In this document: piece by piece, positions 54,486 through 62,913 of the stretch
How positions within the stretch are numbered: the first letter of the stretch is position 1
How the letters are laid out: each line of letters starts with the position of its first letter
Assembly: GCA_037200045.1 (NCBI GenBank)
Contig: JBBCHM010000001.1
Coordinates: forward strand, 2,852,001-2,916,000
Direction of reading: 5' to 3'
DNA: 64,000 nucleotides
DNA from: Rhizomicrobium sp.
Lineage (GTDB): Bacteria > Pseudomonadota > Alphaproteobacteria > Micropepsales > Micropepsaceae
Translations under genes and position numbers: made by a program
The notes under the pieces: model-generated
What the model saw: only the letters and a program-made list of their open reading frames with translations
Told to the model about the DNA's origin: nothing
Databases searched by the model: none

Positions 54486-55232
54486 TCAATAAAAGATCCC
54501 GTACACCACTTGGATGATCTCGCCGCTGTCCTGGTCGACCAGGAGCGCGTCGTTGCCGTAACGCACCCAGACCGTGCCGGGCGGCGGATAGGGCAGATCG
54601 TAGTCGCCGTAATCCTGCAGCCAGTAATCCTGCGCGAAGAACAGCGCCGGCAGGTAGTCGCCGTAATTCCAGCGGCGATAGTAATAGCCGCTCGGGCGGT
54701 GATAATTGCCGGCATGGAAATGGCGCGGCGCGTTGAAGGCGCGGCGCAGCGCGTTGAACGCGTTGTTGTGGCCGTGGCCGAAATTGTTGCCGTTGCGGAA
54801 GCCATGACCGCCCGCCCCGAAGATATTCCCCGGATTGCCGCCGCCATGCTGACCGCCGCCATGCTGGCCGCCACCGCCGCCGTGTTGACCCCCGCCGCCG
54901 CCAACCGGCGGATTTGCGCCGCCGGCTCCGCCGCCGCCATGGCCACCGCCTGTTCCGCCGCCGCCGGGATGTCCACCACCGCCGGCATGATTGCCGCCGC
55001 CACCGATCAGCGGATTTGCGCCGCCGCCACCGTGGGCGCCGGCACCGCCTCCGCCCGGATGTCCGCCGCCGCCAGGATGTCCGCCGCCGCCGGGGTGTCC
55101 GCCACCACCGGGATGTGCGCCACCGCCGCCGCCATGGCCGCCGCCTCTGTCGGCGTCATCGCGTTGCGCCAGGACCGGCGTTGCGGCGACCAAGGCGAGC
55201 GCCGCAACCGAGGCTAGAAATAATTTTTTCAT
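54486..55232 (-). CDS. RcnB-like exported protein with Gly/His repeats
   Basis: A 248 aa protein: signal peptide (KKLFLASVAALALVAATPVLA), a long low-complexity region with tandem HPGGGG (residues 35-60) and QHGGGGG units, then a C-terminal RcnB-type domain (about 180-248, SGYYYRRWNYGDYLP, DYDLPYPPPGTVWVRYGND, LLVDQDSGEIIQVVYGIFY). RcnB proteins influence Ni/Co efflux in the periplasm; His-rich repeats are compatible with metal binding. No metal efflux gene lies next to it. Confidence 0.82.
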   Translation of the reverse strand: MKKLFLASVAALALVAATPVLAQRDDADRGGGHGGGGGAHPGGGGHPGGGGHPGGGGHPGGGGAGAHGGGGANPLIGGGGNHAGGGGHPGGGGTGGGHGGGGAGGANPPVGGGGGQHGGGGGQHGGGQHGGGNPGNIFGAGGHGFRNGNNFGHGHNNAFNALRRAFNAPRHFHAGNYHRPSGYYYRRWNYGDYLPALFFAQDYWLQDYGDYDLPYPPPGTVWVRYGNDALLVDQDSGEIIQVVYGIFY

Positions 55233-55402
55233 GTCGAGATTCCTTCTTCGGCATCAAAATCTAGGACGTGGCGGCCATGTCGTTGATGCAAAGCAACCTC
55301 CGCGCATACGCAAGAGTTTGCGCCGCCTTCGTTGCAAACCTTTAATACCACCATTGGTTCCCGTGGTAACGTGGCCGACGCGAAATTCGGCGGGATGGGC
55401 GG

Positions 55403-55885
55403 ATGACGGGCTTTGAGATCAGGCGCGCGCGGGCGGGGGAGGAGGACATCGTCCTCGCGCTGCTGCGCGAGCTCGCCGAATACGAAAAGCTGACGGACGT
55501 CTTCCATGTCACGCGCGAGGCGATCCGGCGCGACTATCTGTGCGATTCGCCGCTGCTCAATTGCGACCTGCTGCTCGACGCGGGCGAACCGGCGGGGCTC
55601 GCGACCTGGTACTGGATGTATTCGAGCTTCGCGGCCAGGCGCGCGATCTATCTCGAAGACCTTTTCGTGCGCCCCGCCTTTCGCGGCCGCGGCCATGGCA
55701 AGGCGCTGCTCGCCCATCTGGCGAAGACGGCCGTGGCGGCCGGCGCGGCGCGGGTCGACTGGTCGGTGCTGGGCTGGAACAAGCCGTCGATCGATTTCTA
55801 CGAAAGCCTCGGTGCCAGGCCCAATGAAGGCTGGCTGGTCTACCGCCTGGAGGGCGCGGCGCTGGCGAAGCTGGGCGGCGGATGA
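55403..55885 (+). CDS. GNAT acetyltransferase, SSAT-like
   Basis: A 160 aa N-acetyltransferase. FEIRRARAGEEDIVLALLRELAEYEKL is the spermidine/thialysine acetyltransferase-like N-terminus; AIYLEDLFVRPAFRGRGHGKALLAHL holds the acetyl-CoA pyrophosphate loop (RGRGHG), and YWSVLGWN-like WSVLGWNKPSIDFYESLGA follows. The stop overlaps the folA start (ATGA), so it is co-translated. Substrate probably an amine; not demonstrable here. Confidence 0.9.
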   Translation: MTGFEIRRARAGEEDIVLALLRELAEYEKLTDVFHVTREAIRRDYLCDSPLLNCDLLLDAGEPAGLATWYWMYSSFAARRAIYLEDLFVRPAFRGRGHGKALLAHLAKTAVAAGAARVDWSVLGWNKPSIDFYESLGARPNEGWLVYRLEGAALAKLGGG

Positions 55886-56373
55886 GCGCGGACATCGTCT
55901 TCGTCGTGGCGCGGGCCGACAATGGCGTGATCGGCGACGCCGGGCGCATCCCCTGGCGCATCGCCGACGACCTGAAGCGCTTCAAGGCGCTGACGATCGG
56001 AAAGCCGATGATCGTCGGCCGCAAGACCTGGGAGAGCTTTCCGAAGCGGCCGCTGCCGGGGCGCACCAACATCGTGATCACCCGCGACGCGGCCTATCGC
56101 GCCGAGGGCGCCGTGGTGGTGCATTCGCTCGACGCGGCGCTCGCGAAGGCGCGCGCGGAAAACCCGAGCGAGATCGTCATCGGCGGCGGCGCGGAGATCT
56201 ATCGCGCCGCGCTGCCGCTCGCGACACGCATCGAGCTGACCGAGGTGCACATGCAAGCGCGGGGCGACGCGCATCTGCCGGCGTTCGGCGAAGGCTGGCA
56301 CGAAACGGCGCGCGCGGAGCACGCGGCGGCGGAGGGGCTGCGCTATTCCTATGTGACGCTGGCGCGCGCCTGA
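55882..56373 (+). CDS. folA: Dihydrofolate reductase
   Basis: Reduces dihydrofolate to tetrahydrofolate with NADPH. The 163 aa protein has IVFVVARADNGVIGDAGRIPWRIADDLKRFK, the GKPMIVGRKTWESFP NADPH-binding loop, IVITRD and EIVIGGGAEIYRAALPLATRIELTEVH. Together with thyA and the divergent folP it completes the folate genes of the window. It ends immediately before the convergent antitoxin gene with no gap. Confidence 0.97.
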   Translation: MSADIVFVVARADNGVIGDAGRIPWRIADDLKRFKALTIGKPMIVGRKTWESFPKRPLPGRTNIVITRDAAYRAEGAVVVHSLDAALAKARAENPSEIVIGGGAEIYRAALPLATRIELTEVHMQARGDAHLPAFGEGWHETARAEHAAAEGLRYSYVTLARA

Positions 56374-56634
56374 TCAGCCGATTTTTTCCGACAGCCACAT
56401 CTTGATCAGAGACTGATACGGCACGTCGCGCTTGTTGGCGGCGATCTTTATCTCTTCCAGCAGCCCGGTCGGCAGGCGAAGCGAGATCGACGTGGTCGAC
56501 AGTTTCAGATTCGGGAAGCGCATGCGTTGGGCCTTGGACCAATCGACATAGTCCGTGCTGTCATGGGTTTCCCAAAATTTCCGCTCCGCGGCTTCCGAGT
56601 GGAATTTAGGAATTTTCTTCAGTGCTTTTGCCAT
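56374..56634 (-). CDS. CopG/BrnA-type antitoxin
   Basis: An 86 aa antitoxin of the BrnA-like CopG family: IPKFHSEAAERKFWETHDSTDYVDWSKA (the conserved toxin-binding N-terminus) and SISLRLPTGLLEEIKIAANKRDVPYQSLIKMWLSEKI (RHH). It overlaps the toxin gene by 29 bp and lies downstream of it, the usual BrnTA order. It probably represses the operon through the palindrome at 56930. Confidence 0.9.
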   Translation of the reverse strand: MAKALKKIPKFHSEAAERKFWETHDSTDYVDWSKAQRMRFPNLKLSTTSISLRLPTGLLEEIKIAANKRDVPYQSLIKMWLSEKIG

Positions 56635-56926
56635 AGGCCGTCTTCTCCTTTCTGTTCATGTCGCGTGCCGAAATGATGCGAATCAGCCTTCCGCCGTCCC
56701 TTATCGTGAAGGTGACATGGAGCAGGCGACCGGCGCCGGTCTTGCCCAATGCGTTAAAACGAGCTTCGACGGTGCTGTGCGGCGTGTCCACGGCAACCGC
56801 CAATGGTTCGTTCAGAAACACCTGCTCGCACTCGGCTTGCGTAACTCCATGCTTGTCGAAACTCTTCTGGGAATTCCCATGATCCCAATCGAAGCCTTCG
56901 ACGTGGGAAAGTTCGATCTTGGACAT
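56606..56926 (-). CDS. BrnT family toxin
   Basis: A 106 aa ribonuclease toxin. FDWDHGNSQKSFDKHGVTQAECEQVFLNEPLAV is the BrnT N-terminus, with RLLHVTFTIRDGGRLIRIISARDMNRKEKTAY carrying the RelE-like catalytic basic residues. ATG 56926 is preferred because it begins the conserved region and the operator lies just upstream. It is the first gene of the pair. Confidence 0.9.
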   Translation of the reverse strand: MSKIELSHVEGFDWDHGNSQKSFDKHGVTQAECEQVFLNEPLAVAVDTPHSTVEARFNALGKTGAGRLLHVTFTIRDGGRLIRIISARDMNRKEKTAYGKSTEENS

Positions 56927-56929
56927 GAT

Positions 56930-56948
56930 GTATATTACCATAATATAC
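56930..56948. promoter_or_regulatory. BrnTA operator/promoter palindrome
   Basis: GTATATTA (56930-56937) and TAATATAC (56941-56948) are perfect complements around CCA. The site starts 4 bp upstream of the BrnT ATG and the TATATT could serve as -10 box, so binding would block transcription. Confidence 0.8.
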
Positions 56949-57082
56949 GATCTCATCCAACCCGTCTTCGGACGCGGCGCCCTAAAAGGCTGGTTCTCGG
57001 GATATTTTCTGTCGCGGCGCGCTTTGCGCGATCTCGTTCGCCGCGCTAGCCTCACCACAAAACAACATTCGGGGAGACGCGC

Positions 57083-58003
57083 ATGGAATTCACGGAAATC
57101 GCCACGGGGTTGAAGTTTCCCGAAGGGCCGGTCGCGATGGACGACGGCTCGGTCGTCGTGGTGGAGATCGCCGCCGGCCGCGTCACTCGGGTGAAGACGG
57201 ACGGCACGCTCCAGACCGTCGCCACGCCGGGCGGCGGGCCGAACGGTCTCGCCATCGGCCCGGACGGCGCGCTCTATTGCTGCAACAATGGCGGCAATTT
57301 CGAGTATAGCACGGTCAACGATTTGATGATTCCCGGCCACACGCCGCCCGGCCACCAGGGCGGCCGCATCGAGCGGATCGACATCGCCACCGGCAAGGTC
57401 GAGGTTCTGTACTCGGACTGCGACGGCAAGCGGCTGATGGCGCCCAACGATCTGGTGTTCGACGCGACCGGCGGCTTCTGGTTCACCGATTACGCCAGCC
57501 ATGACGGCGAGCGCCGCCTGACCGGCGCGCTCTATTACGCGCGGGCCGACGGCTCGAAGATCACGCGCGTGCTGCGCGAGCTGACCTCGCCCAACGGCGT
57601 CGGCCTCTCGCCGGACGGCCGCCACGTCTATTACGCCGAGACCTTTCCGGGACGGCTCTGGGAATTGCCGCTGACCGCGCCCGGCGTCGCCGCGCCGCCC
57701 GGCGGCTTCACGCCGGCCAATTTCGTCGGCGCCTATCCGGGGCTCGCCTATTTCGACAGCCTTGGCGTGCAGGAAGACGGCGGCATCTGCGTCGCCACGA
57801 TCCTGGCCGGCGGCATCTCGACCTTCTGGCCCGATACCACCCCGCCGACCTTCGGCCACACGCCGCTGCCGGACCTGATCTGCACCAATATCTGCTGGGG
57901 CGGGAAGGACATGAAAACGGCCTACATCACGATGTCGTCGACCGGAAAGCTGGCGAAATGCACCTGGCGCTCGCCGGGCCTCAGGCTGGCTTATAACGCG
58001 TGA
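57083..58003 (+). CDS. SMP-30/gluconolactonase family protein, second copy
   Basis: A 306 aa beta-propeller. FTEIATGLKFPEGPVAM contains the metal-binding Glu; then GGPNGLAIGPDGALYCCNNGGNF, MAPNDLVFDATGGFWFTDYASH and LTSPNGVGLSPDGRHVYYAET give the conserved Asn/Asp metal ligands. It is not closely similar to the 11.5-kb copy (different N-terminus and length), so a different lactone or sugar acid is likely. No signal peptide. It is followed by the two secreted paralogues at 58.1 and 58.6 kb. Confidence 0.88.
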   Translation: MEFTEIATGLKFPEGPVAMDDGSVVVVEIAAGRVTRVKTDGTLQTVATPGGGPNGLAIGPDGALYCCNNGGNFEYSTVNDLMIPGHTPPGHQGGRIERIDIATGKVEVLYSDCDGKRLMAPNDLVFDATGGFWFTDYASHDGERRLTGALYYARADGSKITRVLRELTSPNGVGLSPDGRHVYYAETFPGRLWELPLTAPGVAAPPGGFTPANFVGAYPGLAYFDSLGVQEDGGICVATILAGGISTFWPDTTPPTFGHTPLPDLICTNICWGGKDMKTAYITMSSTGKLAKCTWRSPGLRLAYNA

Positions 58004-58097
58004 GGATTTCGGCTAGCCTCGCGAAAACATCGTCGGGGAAAAGCCGCGGCGCCCTCGTCCAAGGCGTTCTCCAAGTCGTCAACCTCGGGAGATTTCC

Positions 58098-58475
58098 ATG
58101 AAGCGCATTTTTCTGGCCGCGACGGCCGCAACGCTGCTGACCGCGGCGCCCGCCTTCGCCGGCGACGATCTGATGGCCAACTATCTGGGCAACACGGTGG
58201 TCTCGACCGGCGGGATGACCGAGTCGCACACCCACTATAAGGCCGACCACAGCTTCGACCTCGTCGGCTCGATGATGGGGATGAGCAAGACCTTCTCGGG
58301 CACCTGGGAGATCAAGGGCGGCCAGCTCTGCCGCACCTATGTCGGCGAGCAGCCGCCGGGCCTGCCGAGCAACCCGTTCTGCACGCCGTGGGAAGCGCAC
58401 AAGGTCGGCGACACCTGGACCATGTCCATGGGCGGCAACACCCGCAACGTGACGTTGAAGGCGGGCATCCAGTAG
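58098..58475 (+). CDS. Exported protein, tandem paralogue A
   Basis: A 125 aa protein: signal peptide (KRIFLAATAATLLTAAPAFAG), then DDLMANYLGNTVVSTGG, WEIKGGQLCRTYVGEQPPG and AHKVGDTWTMSM. It shares length, layout and the KVGDTWT motif with the gene at 58564, about 90 bp downstream, so it looks like a tandem duplicate. Two Cys may pair. No family is recognised. Confidence 0.72.
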   Translation: MKRIFLAATAATLLTAAPAFAGDDLMANYLGNTVVSTGGMTESHTHYKADHSFDLVGSMMGMSKTFSGTWEIKGGQLCRTYVGEQPPGLPSNPFCTPWEAHKVGDTWTMSMGGNTRNVTLKAGIQ

Positions 58476-58563
58476 CCGGGCGGGTGCGGAAAATCGGCGC
58501 GAACCGCTTGCAGGATTGTCATCGCGTTCCAATATGGTTGACGTCCAAAGAGGGGAGATCACC

Positions 58564-58941
58564 ATGATCAAGCGCATCATTCTTGCGGCGGCCGCCACGG
58601 TCCTGTTCTCGACCGCCGCGCTGGCCGACGATCCGTTCGCGGTCGCCTATGGCAACACGGTCACCCAGACGCTGCCGGACGGCACCAAGCTCACGATCTA
58701 CGTCAACGCCGACAAGACCTGGCAGCAGACGGTCGGCGGCAAGACCACCAAGGGCACCTATGCCTGGAAGGACGCCACGAATGTCTGCTTCACCGTGACC
58801 GATCCGGCGCCCGCCGATCCGTCCAAGGCGACGTTCTGCAACGAGATCAAGGGCGATCACAAGGTCGGCGACACCTGGACCGAGACGGCCCCGGACGGCA
58901 AGACGGTGATCACGATGACGATCACGCCGGGTCGGTCGTAA
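58564..58941 (+). CDS. Exported protein, tandem paralogue B
   Basis: A 125 aa protein: signal peptide (IKRIILAAAATVLFSTAALA), then DDPFAVAYGNTVTQTLPDG, YAWKDATNVCFTVTDPAPADPS, and DHKVGDTWTETAPDG. It aligns with the gene at 58098 over its length (DD..A.Y.GNTV; CxxxxxxP; KVGDTWT) but with low identity. The ATG has GGGGAG 6-7 nt upstream. A CTCCCC hairpin follows the stop. Confidence 0.75.
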   Translation: MIKRIILAAAATVLFSTAALADDPFAVAYGNTVTQTLPDGTKLTIYVNADKTWQQTVGGKTTKGTYAWKDATNVCFTVTDPAPADPSKATFCNEIKGDHKVGDTWTETAPDGKTVITMTITPGRS

Positions 58942-58949
58942 TCTGCTTT

Positions 58950-58973
58950 CCTCCCCCGTAAACACGGGGGAGG
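58950..58973. terminator. CCTCCCCCG hairpin
   Basis: CCTCCCCCG (58950-58958) with CGGGGGAGG (58965-58973) around TAAACA, followed by AAAATT. This is the same unit as the two hairpins flanking the ISAs1 insertion, here intact; it sits between convergent genes. Confidence 0.65.
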
Positions 58974-58977
58974 AAAA

Positions 58978-59595
58978 TTACGCCGTCAGATCGAACTCGA
59001 CCGCGACGCGCTGATGCTCGCCGTCATAGCGGCGCTCGGCGCGCGCCAGCCAGGACGGGTGCAGCACGATCATGCCGGTCTGCGGCCGGATGATCTCGTT
59101 TGCGCCCGCGGTCAGCCCGCCCGGAATGCGAAAGCCGAATTGCGGCGCCACCATCGCGGGCAGGGGCCCGCGCGGATCGGCGAGCTCGCACTCCCCGCCC
59201 AGGCCCGCATCGTCGGATTTGGCGTAGCCGTCGTCGACGTAATAGACGCCGGACCACACCGCCCCCGGCCGCGCGGCGAATTCGCGGTACTCGCCCTTCA
59301 GGCGCAGGCAGGCCGCGGCTTCGATCTTCCAGTCGAGGGCGACGCGGCCGCCGGTGCGCGTGGTGGTCAGCCCATCGGCCATGTCGCGCGCCACGCGGAA
59401 CAGCGTCTGCGCGGGTTCGCCCGCCCAGCTCGCGAAATCCGGATCGGAGCGCCAGCCCTGGCCCCGCGCGCCCGGCGCCGAGCGCTCGACGATCAAGGGA
59501 CGCAGCGCGGCGTTCACGTCATGCGCCACGGGAAGGAAGTGGATCGAGACGGGCGTCGCGAAGAGGCTTCGAATCTGCGGTTTGCCGGGGGCCAT
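58978..59595 (-). CDS. 2OG-Fe(II) oxygenase-like protein, metal site unclear
   Basis: A 205 aa protein. ACLRLKGEYREFAARPGAVWSGVYYVDDG, ECELADPRGPLPAM and GMIVLHPSWLARAERRYDGEHQRVAVEFDL match the 2OG-Fe(II) oxygenase family of TIGR02466/PF13759 in layout. In that family the SGVYYV strand is preceded by a His-containing H-x-H stretch and the last strand has FPSxxxH; here these His are Arg/Ala or missing, so iron binding may be lost. It is 3 bp from mrp and on the same strand. Confidence 0.68.
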   Translation of the reverse strand: MAPGKPQIRSLFATPVSIHFLPVAHDVNAALRPLIVERSAPGARGQGWRSDPDFASWAGEPAQTLFRVARDMADGLTTTRTGGRVALDWKIEAAACLRLKGEYREFAARPGAVWSGVYYVDDGYAKSDDAGLGGECELADPRGPLPAMVAPQFGFRIPGGLTAGANEIIRPQTGMIVLHPSWLARAERRYDGEHQRVAVEFDLTA

Positions 59596-59598
59596 GGC

Positions 59599-60705
59599 CT
59601 ATTCCAGCACAATTCGCGGCGCGGTGCGTTGCGCCCCGGCAACACCCGCCGCGACTTCTTTGGCGACGTTAAGGAAAGCCTGCGCCTCCGGCGAATCCGG
59701 CGCGGTCGCGACGATCGGGCGTCCGGCGTCCGAGGTCTCGCGGATCACGCCCACGAGCGGAATCTCGCCCAGGAACGGCACGCCCAGCTTTTTGGCTTCG
59801 GCGCGCGCCCCGCCATGGCCGAAGATGTGGCTCTCATGTCCGCAATTGGGACAGACGAAGGTCGACATGTTCTCGACGATGCCGAGCACCGGCACCTTGG
59901 TCTTCTCGAACATCGCGATGCCCTTGCGCGCGTCGATCAGCGCGACGTCCTGCGGCGTCGATACGATCACCGCGCCGCGCAAGGGCGCGCGCTGCGAGAT
60001 CGTGAGCTGCGCGTCGCCGGTGCCCGGCGGCATGTCGAGGATCAGGATGTCGAGCGGCGCCCACAGCGTGTCGTTCAGCATCTGGGTCAGCGCGCTCTGC
60101 ACCATCGGGCCGCGCCACACCACCGCCTCGTCCTCGCGGATGAGCAGGCCCAGCGACATGATCTTGATGCCGTATTTTTCGATCGGCACGATCTTCTTGC
60201 CCTCGGCGCGCGGCTTCTCGCGCAGGTCGAACAGCCGGGGCACGGATGGGCCGTAGATGTCGGCGTCCATCAGTCCGACCTTGAGTCCCTGGCGGCCGAG
60301 CGCGATGGCGAGATTGGCCGCGACGGTGGACTTGCCGACGCCGCCCTTGCCGCTCGCCACCGCGACGATGGCGGCGACGCCCGGAATGCCGGCCGGCGCC
60401 GGCGGTTCGGCGCGGTGCGGTGCCGGGCGCGGCGGCGCCTGTCTTGCCGGCGCGCCCTGATGCGCCGTGAGCACCGCCGTCACCGAATGCACGCCGGGAA
60501 GTTTCGCGACCGCGTCCTCGCAGGCCTGGCGCAGCGGCTCGGCGCCGCGCCCGCGCGCCGGATCGACCTCGACCGCGAAGCCGACATTGCCGTCGCGCAC
60601 GACAAGGCCCTGGACGATGTCTTCCTGCACGACGCTGCGTCCGCTGACCGGGTCGATCACCTGGTCGAGCGCTCTCAGCACCTCGTCGCGTGTCGCGTGC
60701 GCCAT
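59599..60705 (-). CDS. mrp: Mrp/NBP35-type Fe-S carrier ATPase
   Basis: P-loop ATPase that carries and inserts Fe-S clusters. The 368 aa protein has an N-terminal DUF59-type domain (DEVLRALDQVIDPVSGRSVV), the deviant Walker A VASGKGGVGKSTVAANLAI, DADIYGPSVPRLF, ILDMPPGTGDAQLT, and the cluster-binding CPNC in STFVCPNCGHE. ATG 60705 begins the conserved N-terminus. It is divergent from hflK. Confidence 0.94.
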   Translation of the reverse strand: MAHATRDEVLRALDQVIDPVSGRSVVQEDIVQGLVVRDGNVGFAVEVDPARGRGAEPLRQACEDAVAKLPGVHSVTAVLTAHQGAPARQAPPRPAPHRAEPPAPAGIPGVAAIVAVASGKGGVGKSTVAANLAIALGRQGLKVGLMDADIYGPSVPRLFDLREKPRAEGKKIVPIEKYGIKIMSLGLLIREDEAVVWRGPMVQSALTQMLNDTLWAPLDILILDMPPGTGDAQLTISQRAPLRGAVIVSTPQDVALIDARKGIAMFEKTKVPVLGIVENMSTFVCPNCGHESHIFGHGGARAEAKKLGVPFLGEIPLVGVIRETSDAGRPIVATAPDSPEAQAFLNVAKEVAAGVAGAQRTAPRIVLE

Positions 60706-60827
60706 GTCGAAACGATGTCCTTGAACCCTTGCGCCGCGCTGGCCATGTGGATGGTGGGCGTTTGCGCCCCGGCGGCGATGCACATATAACCGCCGAACCT
60801 TGGGAAACCAAGGAATAGAGGGGCCTC

Positions 60828-61988
60828 ATGCCTTGGACCAATTCGTCGGGCGGCAACGGAACCGGAGGGCCCAAGGGTCCCTGGGGTCGCGGATCCGCAT
60901 CTCCGGGCAGCGGCGGCGGCATGCGCCCGCCCGATTTCGAGGATTGGCTGCGGCGCGGCCAGGACAGCCTGCGCCGCTTCCTGCCCGGCGGCGGCTTCAC
61001 CACGGGCGGCCTGATCGTGGTGCTGCTCGGCGTGATCATCGTGTGGTTCGCCACCGGTATCTATTTCGTCGAGCCTTATGAGCAGGGCATCGTTCTGCGC
61101 TTCGGGCGCTATGTCGCGCGCACCCCGCCGGGCCTGAACTATCACCTGCCTTGGCCGATCGAGACCGCCTACAAGCTCGACGTCACCCATCAGCGCCAGA
61201 TCAATATCGGCTACAAGGCGACGGACGAAGAGGCCGGCGGCGGCGCCGAGGACATCCCCGCCGAAGCCGAGATGCTGACCGGCGACGAGAACATCATCGA
61301 CATCAACTTCACCGTCTACTGGACGGTGAAGGACGCCGGCGCCTTCCTGTTCAACGTGGAGAACACCTCCGATTTCGGCGATCCGGCGAACTCGACCATC
61401 AAGGCGGTGGCGGAAAGCGCGATGCGCGAAGTGGTCGGCCGCAGCCAGTTCGAGAATATCCTCACCCAGGACCGCGAGGAGATCCAGATCGAGGTGAAGG
61501 AGTTGATGCAGAAGACGCTCGACATGTACGGCGCGGGCGTGACCGTCGTGAACGTGACGATGCAGAAGGTCGATCCGCCGAGCGAGGTGATCGACGCCTA
61601 CCGTGATGTTCAGGCCGCCCGTGCCGACCAGGAACGCGCCCGCAACGAGGCCGAAGGCTTCGCCAACAAGATCATCCCCGAGGCGCGGGGCAACGCGGCG
61701 CGCATCGTCCAGGACGCCGAGGCCTATCGCCAGAAGTCGATCGCGGAAGCCTCGGGCAACGCCAAGCGCTTCCTGTCGGTCCTGGCGCAATATCGCAGCG
61801 CCCCCGACGTCACGCGGCGGCGCATCTATATCGAGACGATGAGCAGCATCCTCGCCAACATGAACAAGGTGATCGTCGACAATTCGGCGAAGGGCGTGGT
61901 GCCGTATTTCCAGTTGCCCAACATGCTGGGCGGCGGCGGAACGCCGCCCTCCGGCCAGACCGGCACGCCGAGCGGAGCTTCGCAATGA
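60828..61988 (+). CDS. hflK: HflK membrane protease regulator
   Basis: SPFH/prohibitin-like partner of HflC that regulates FtsH proteolysis. The 386 aa protein has a Gly/Pro-rich N-terminus, one membrane segment (LIVVLLGVIIVWFATGIYF, about residues 63-81), then YEQGIVLRFGRYV, the SPFH region DGENIIDINFTVYW, the coiled-coil QAARADQERARNEAEGFANKI and a low-complexity tail ending SGQTGTPSGASQ. Overlaps hflC by 4 bp (ATGA). Confidence 0.96.
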   Translation: MPWTNSSGGNGTGGPKGPWGRGSASPGSGGGMRPPDFEDWLRRGQDSLRRFLPGGGFTTGGLIVVLLGVIIVWFATGIYFVEPYEQGIVLRFGRYVARTPPGLNYHLPWPIETAYKLDVTHQRQINIGYKATDEEAGGGAEDIPAEAEMLTGDENIIDINFTVYWTVKDAGAFLFNVENTSDFGDPANSTIKAVAESAMREVVGRSQFENILTQDREEIQIEVKELMQKTLDMYGAGVTVVNVTMQKVDPPSEVIDAYRDVQAARADQERARNEAEGFANKIIPEARGNAARIVQDAEAYRQKSIAEASGNAKRFLSVLAQYRSAPDVTRRRIYIETMSSILANMNKVIVDNSAKGVVPYFQLPNMLGGGGTPPSGQTGTPSGASQ

Positions 61989-62857
61989 CGCGCGCCGTCC
62001 TCGTCATCGCCGGCCTGCTCGGCATTGTGCTCCTGATCGCGCTGTTCTCGAGCTTCTACTTCGTCAACCAGACCGAAGAGGCGCTGGTGCTGCAGTTCGG
62101 CGCTCCGCAGGCGGTGGTCACCGACCCCGGCATCCATTTCAAGACGCCGCTGACCCAGAGCGTGGTGTTCTTCGACAAGCGCGTGCTCCTGCTCGACGCG
62201 CCGACCGAGGAGGTCATCGCCTCCGACAAGAAGCGGATGATGGTCGACGCCTTCGCGCGTTGGCGCATCACCGATCCGCTGAAATTCTACCAGACGCTGA
62301 GCGACAAGGAGAACGCGCTGAGCCAGCTTTCGCCGGTGCTGTCGTCGAACGTGCGCGGCGTGCTCGGCAAGGAGAGTTTCGCCGCGATGCTGTCGGGCAA
62401 GCGCGCCCAGCTCATGATCGACATCAAGAACGAGATGAACCACGCGGTCTCCGGCTTCGGCATCGAGATCGTCGACGTGCGCATCCGCCATGCCGATTTG
62501 CCGCCCGCCAACAGCGACGCGATCTACCAGCGGATGAAGAAGGAACGCGAGCGCGAAGCGGCGGAATATCGCGCCGAGGGCAGCGAGACCGCGCAGCGCA
62601 TCCGCGCCCGCGCCCAGCGCGAGGTGACGGTGCTGACCGCAGAGGCCACCCGCGAATCGGAAATCCTGCGCGGCGAGGGCGACGCCGAAAAGACCCGCAT
62701 CCTGGGCCAGGCGTTCAGCCAGGACCCGGACTTCTTCGCCTTCTGGCGCACCATGCAGGCCTATCAGGACGCGCTGGGCGACGGGAAGACCACGGTCGTG
62801 CTGTCGCCCGACAGCGATTTCCTGAAATATTTCGGCAAGGGCCCGGGCGGGAAGTAG
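61985..62857 (+). CDS. hflC: HflC membrane protease regulator
   Basis: A 290 aa SPFH protein with an N-terminal membrane anchor (VLVIAGLLGIVLLIALFSSF), then EALVLQFGAPQAVVTDPGIHFKTPL, DVRIRHADLPPANSDAIYQRMKKEREREA (the HflC signature) and a terminal helix. It forms the HflKC complex with FtsH in the periplasm-facing inner membrane. The two genes are translationally coupled. Confidence 0.96.
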   Translation: MTRAVLVIAGLLGIVLLIALFSSFYFVNQTEEALVLQFGAPQAVVTDPGIHFKTPLTQSVVFFDKRVLLLDAPTEEVIASDKKRMMVDAFARWRITDPLKFYQTLSDKENALSQLSPVLSSNVRGVLGKESFAAMLSGKRAQLMIDIKNEMNHAVSGFGIEIVDVRIRHADLPPANSDAIYQRMKKEREREAAEYRAEGSETAQRIRARAQREVTVLTAEATRESEILRGEGDAEKTRILGQAFSQDPDFFAFWRTMQAYQDALGDGKTTVVLSPDSDFLKYFGKGPGGK

Positions 62858-62913
62858 GCGGCCCCCCCCGGGGGGCAACCTTTCAGCAACCTCGCCGGGC
62901 CCATACTGCCGCC

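Noticed and set aside
54930-55170. Tandem ~15-18-bp repeats (CCGCCGCCGGGATGTCC-like) resembling a CRISPR array
   Set aside because: They encode HPGGGG units in frame in the RcnB-like gene, with no constant spacers and no cas genes.
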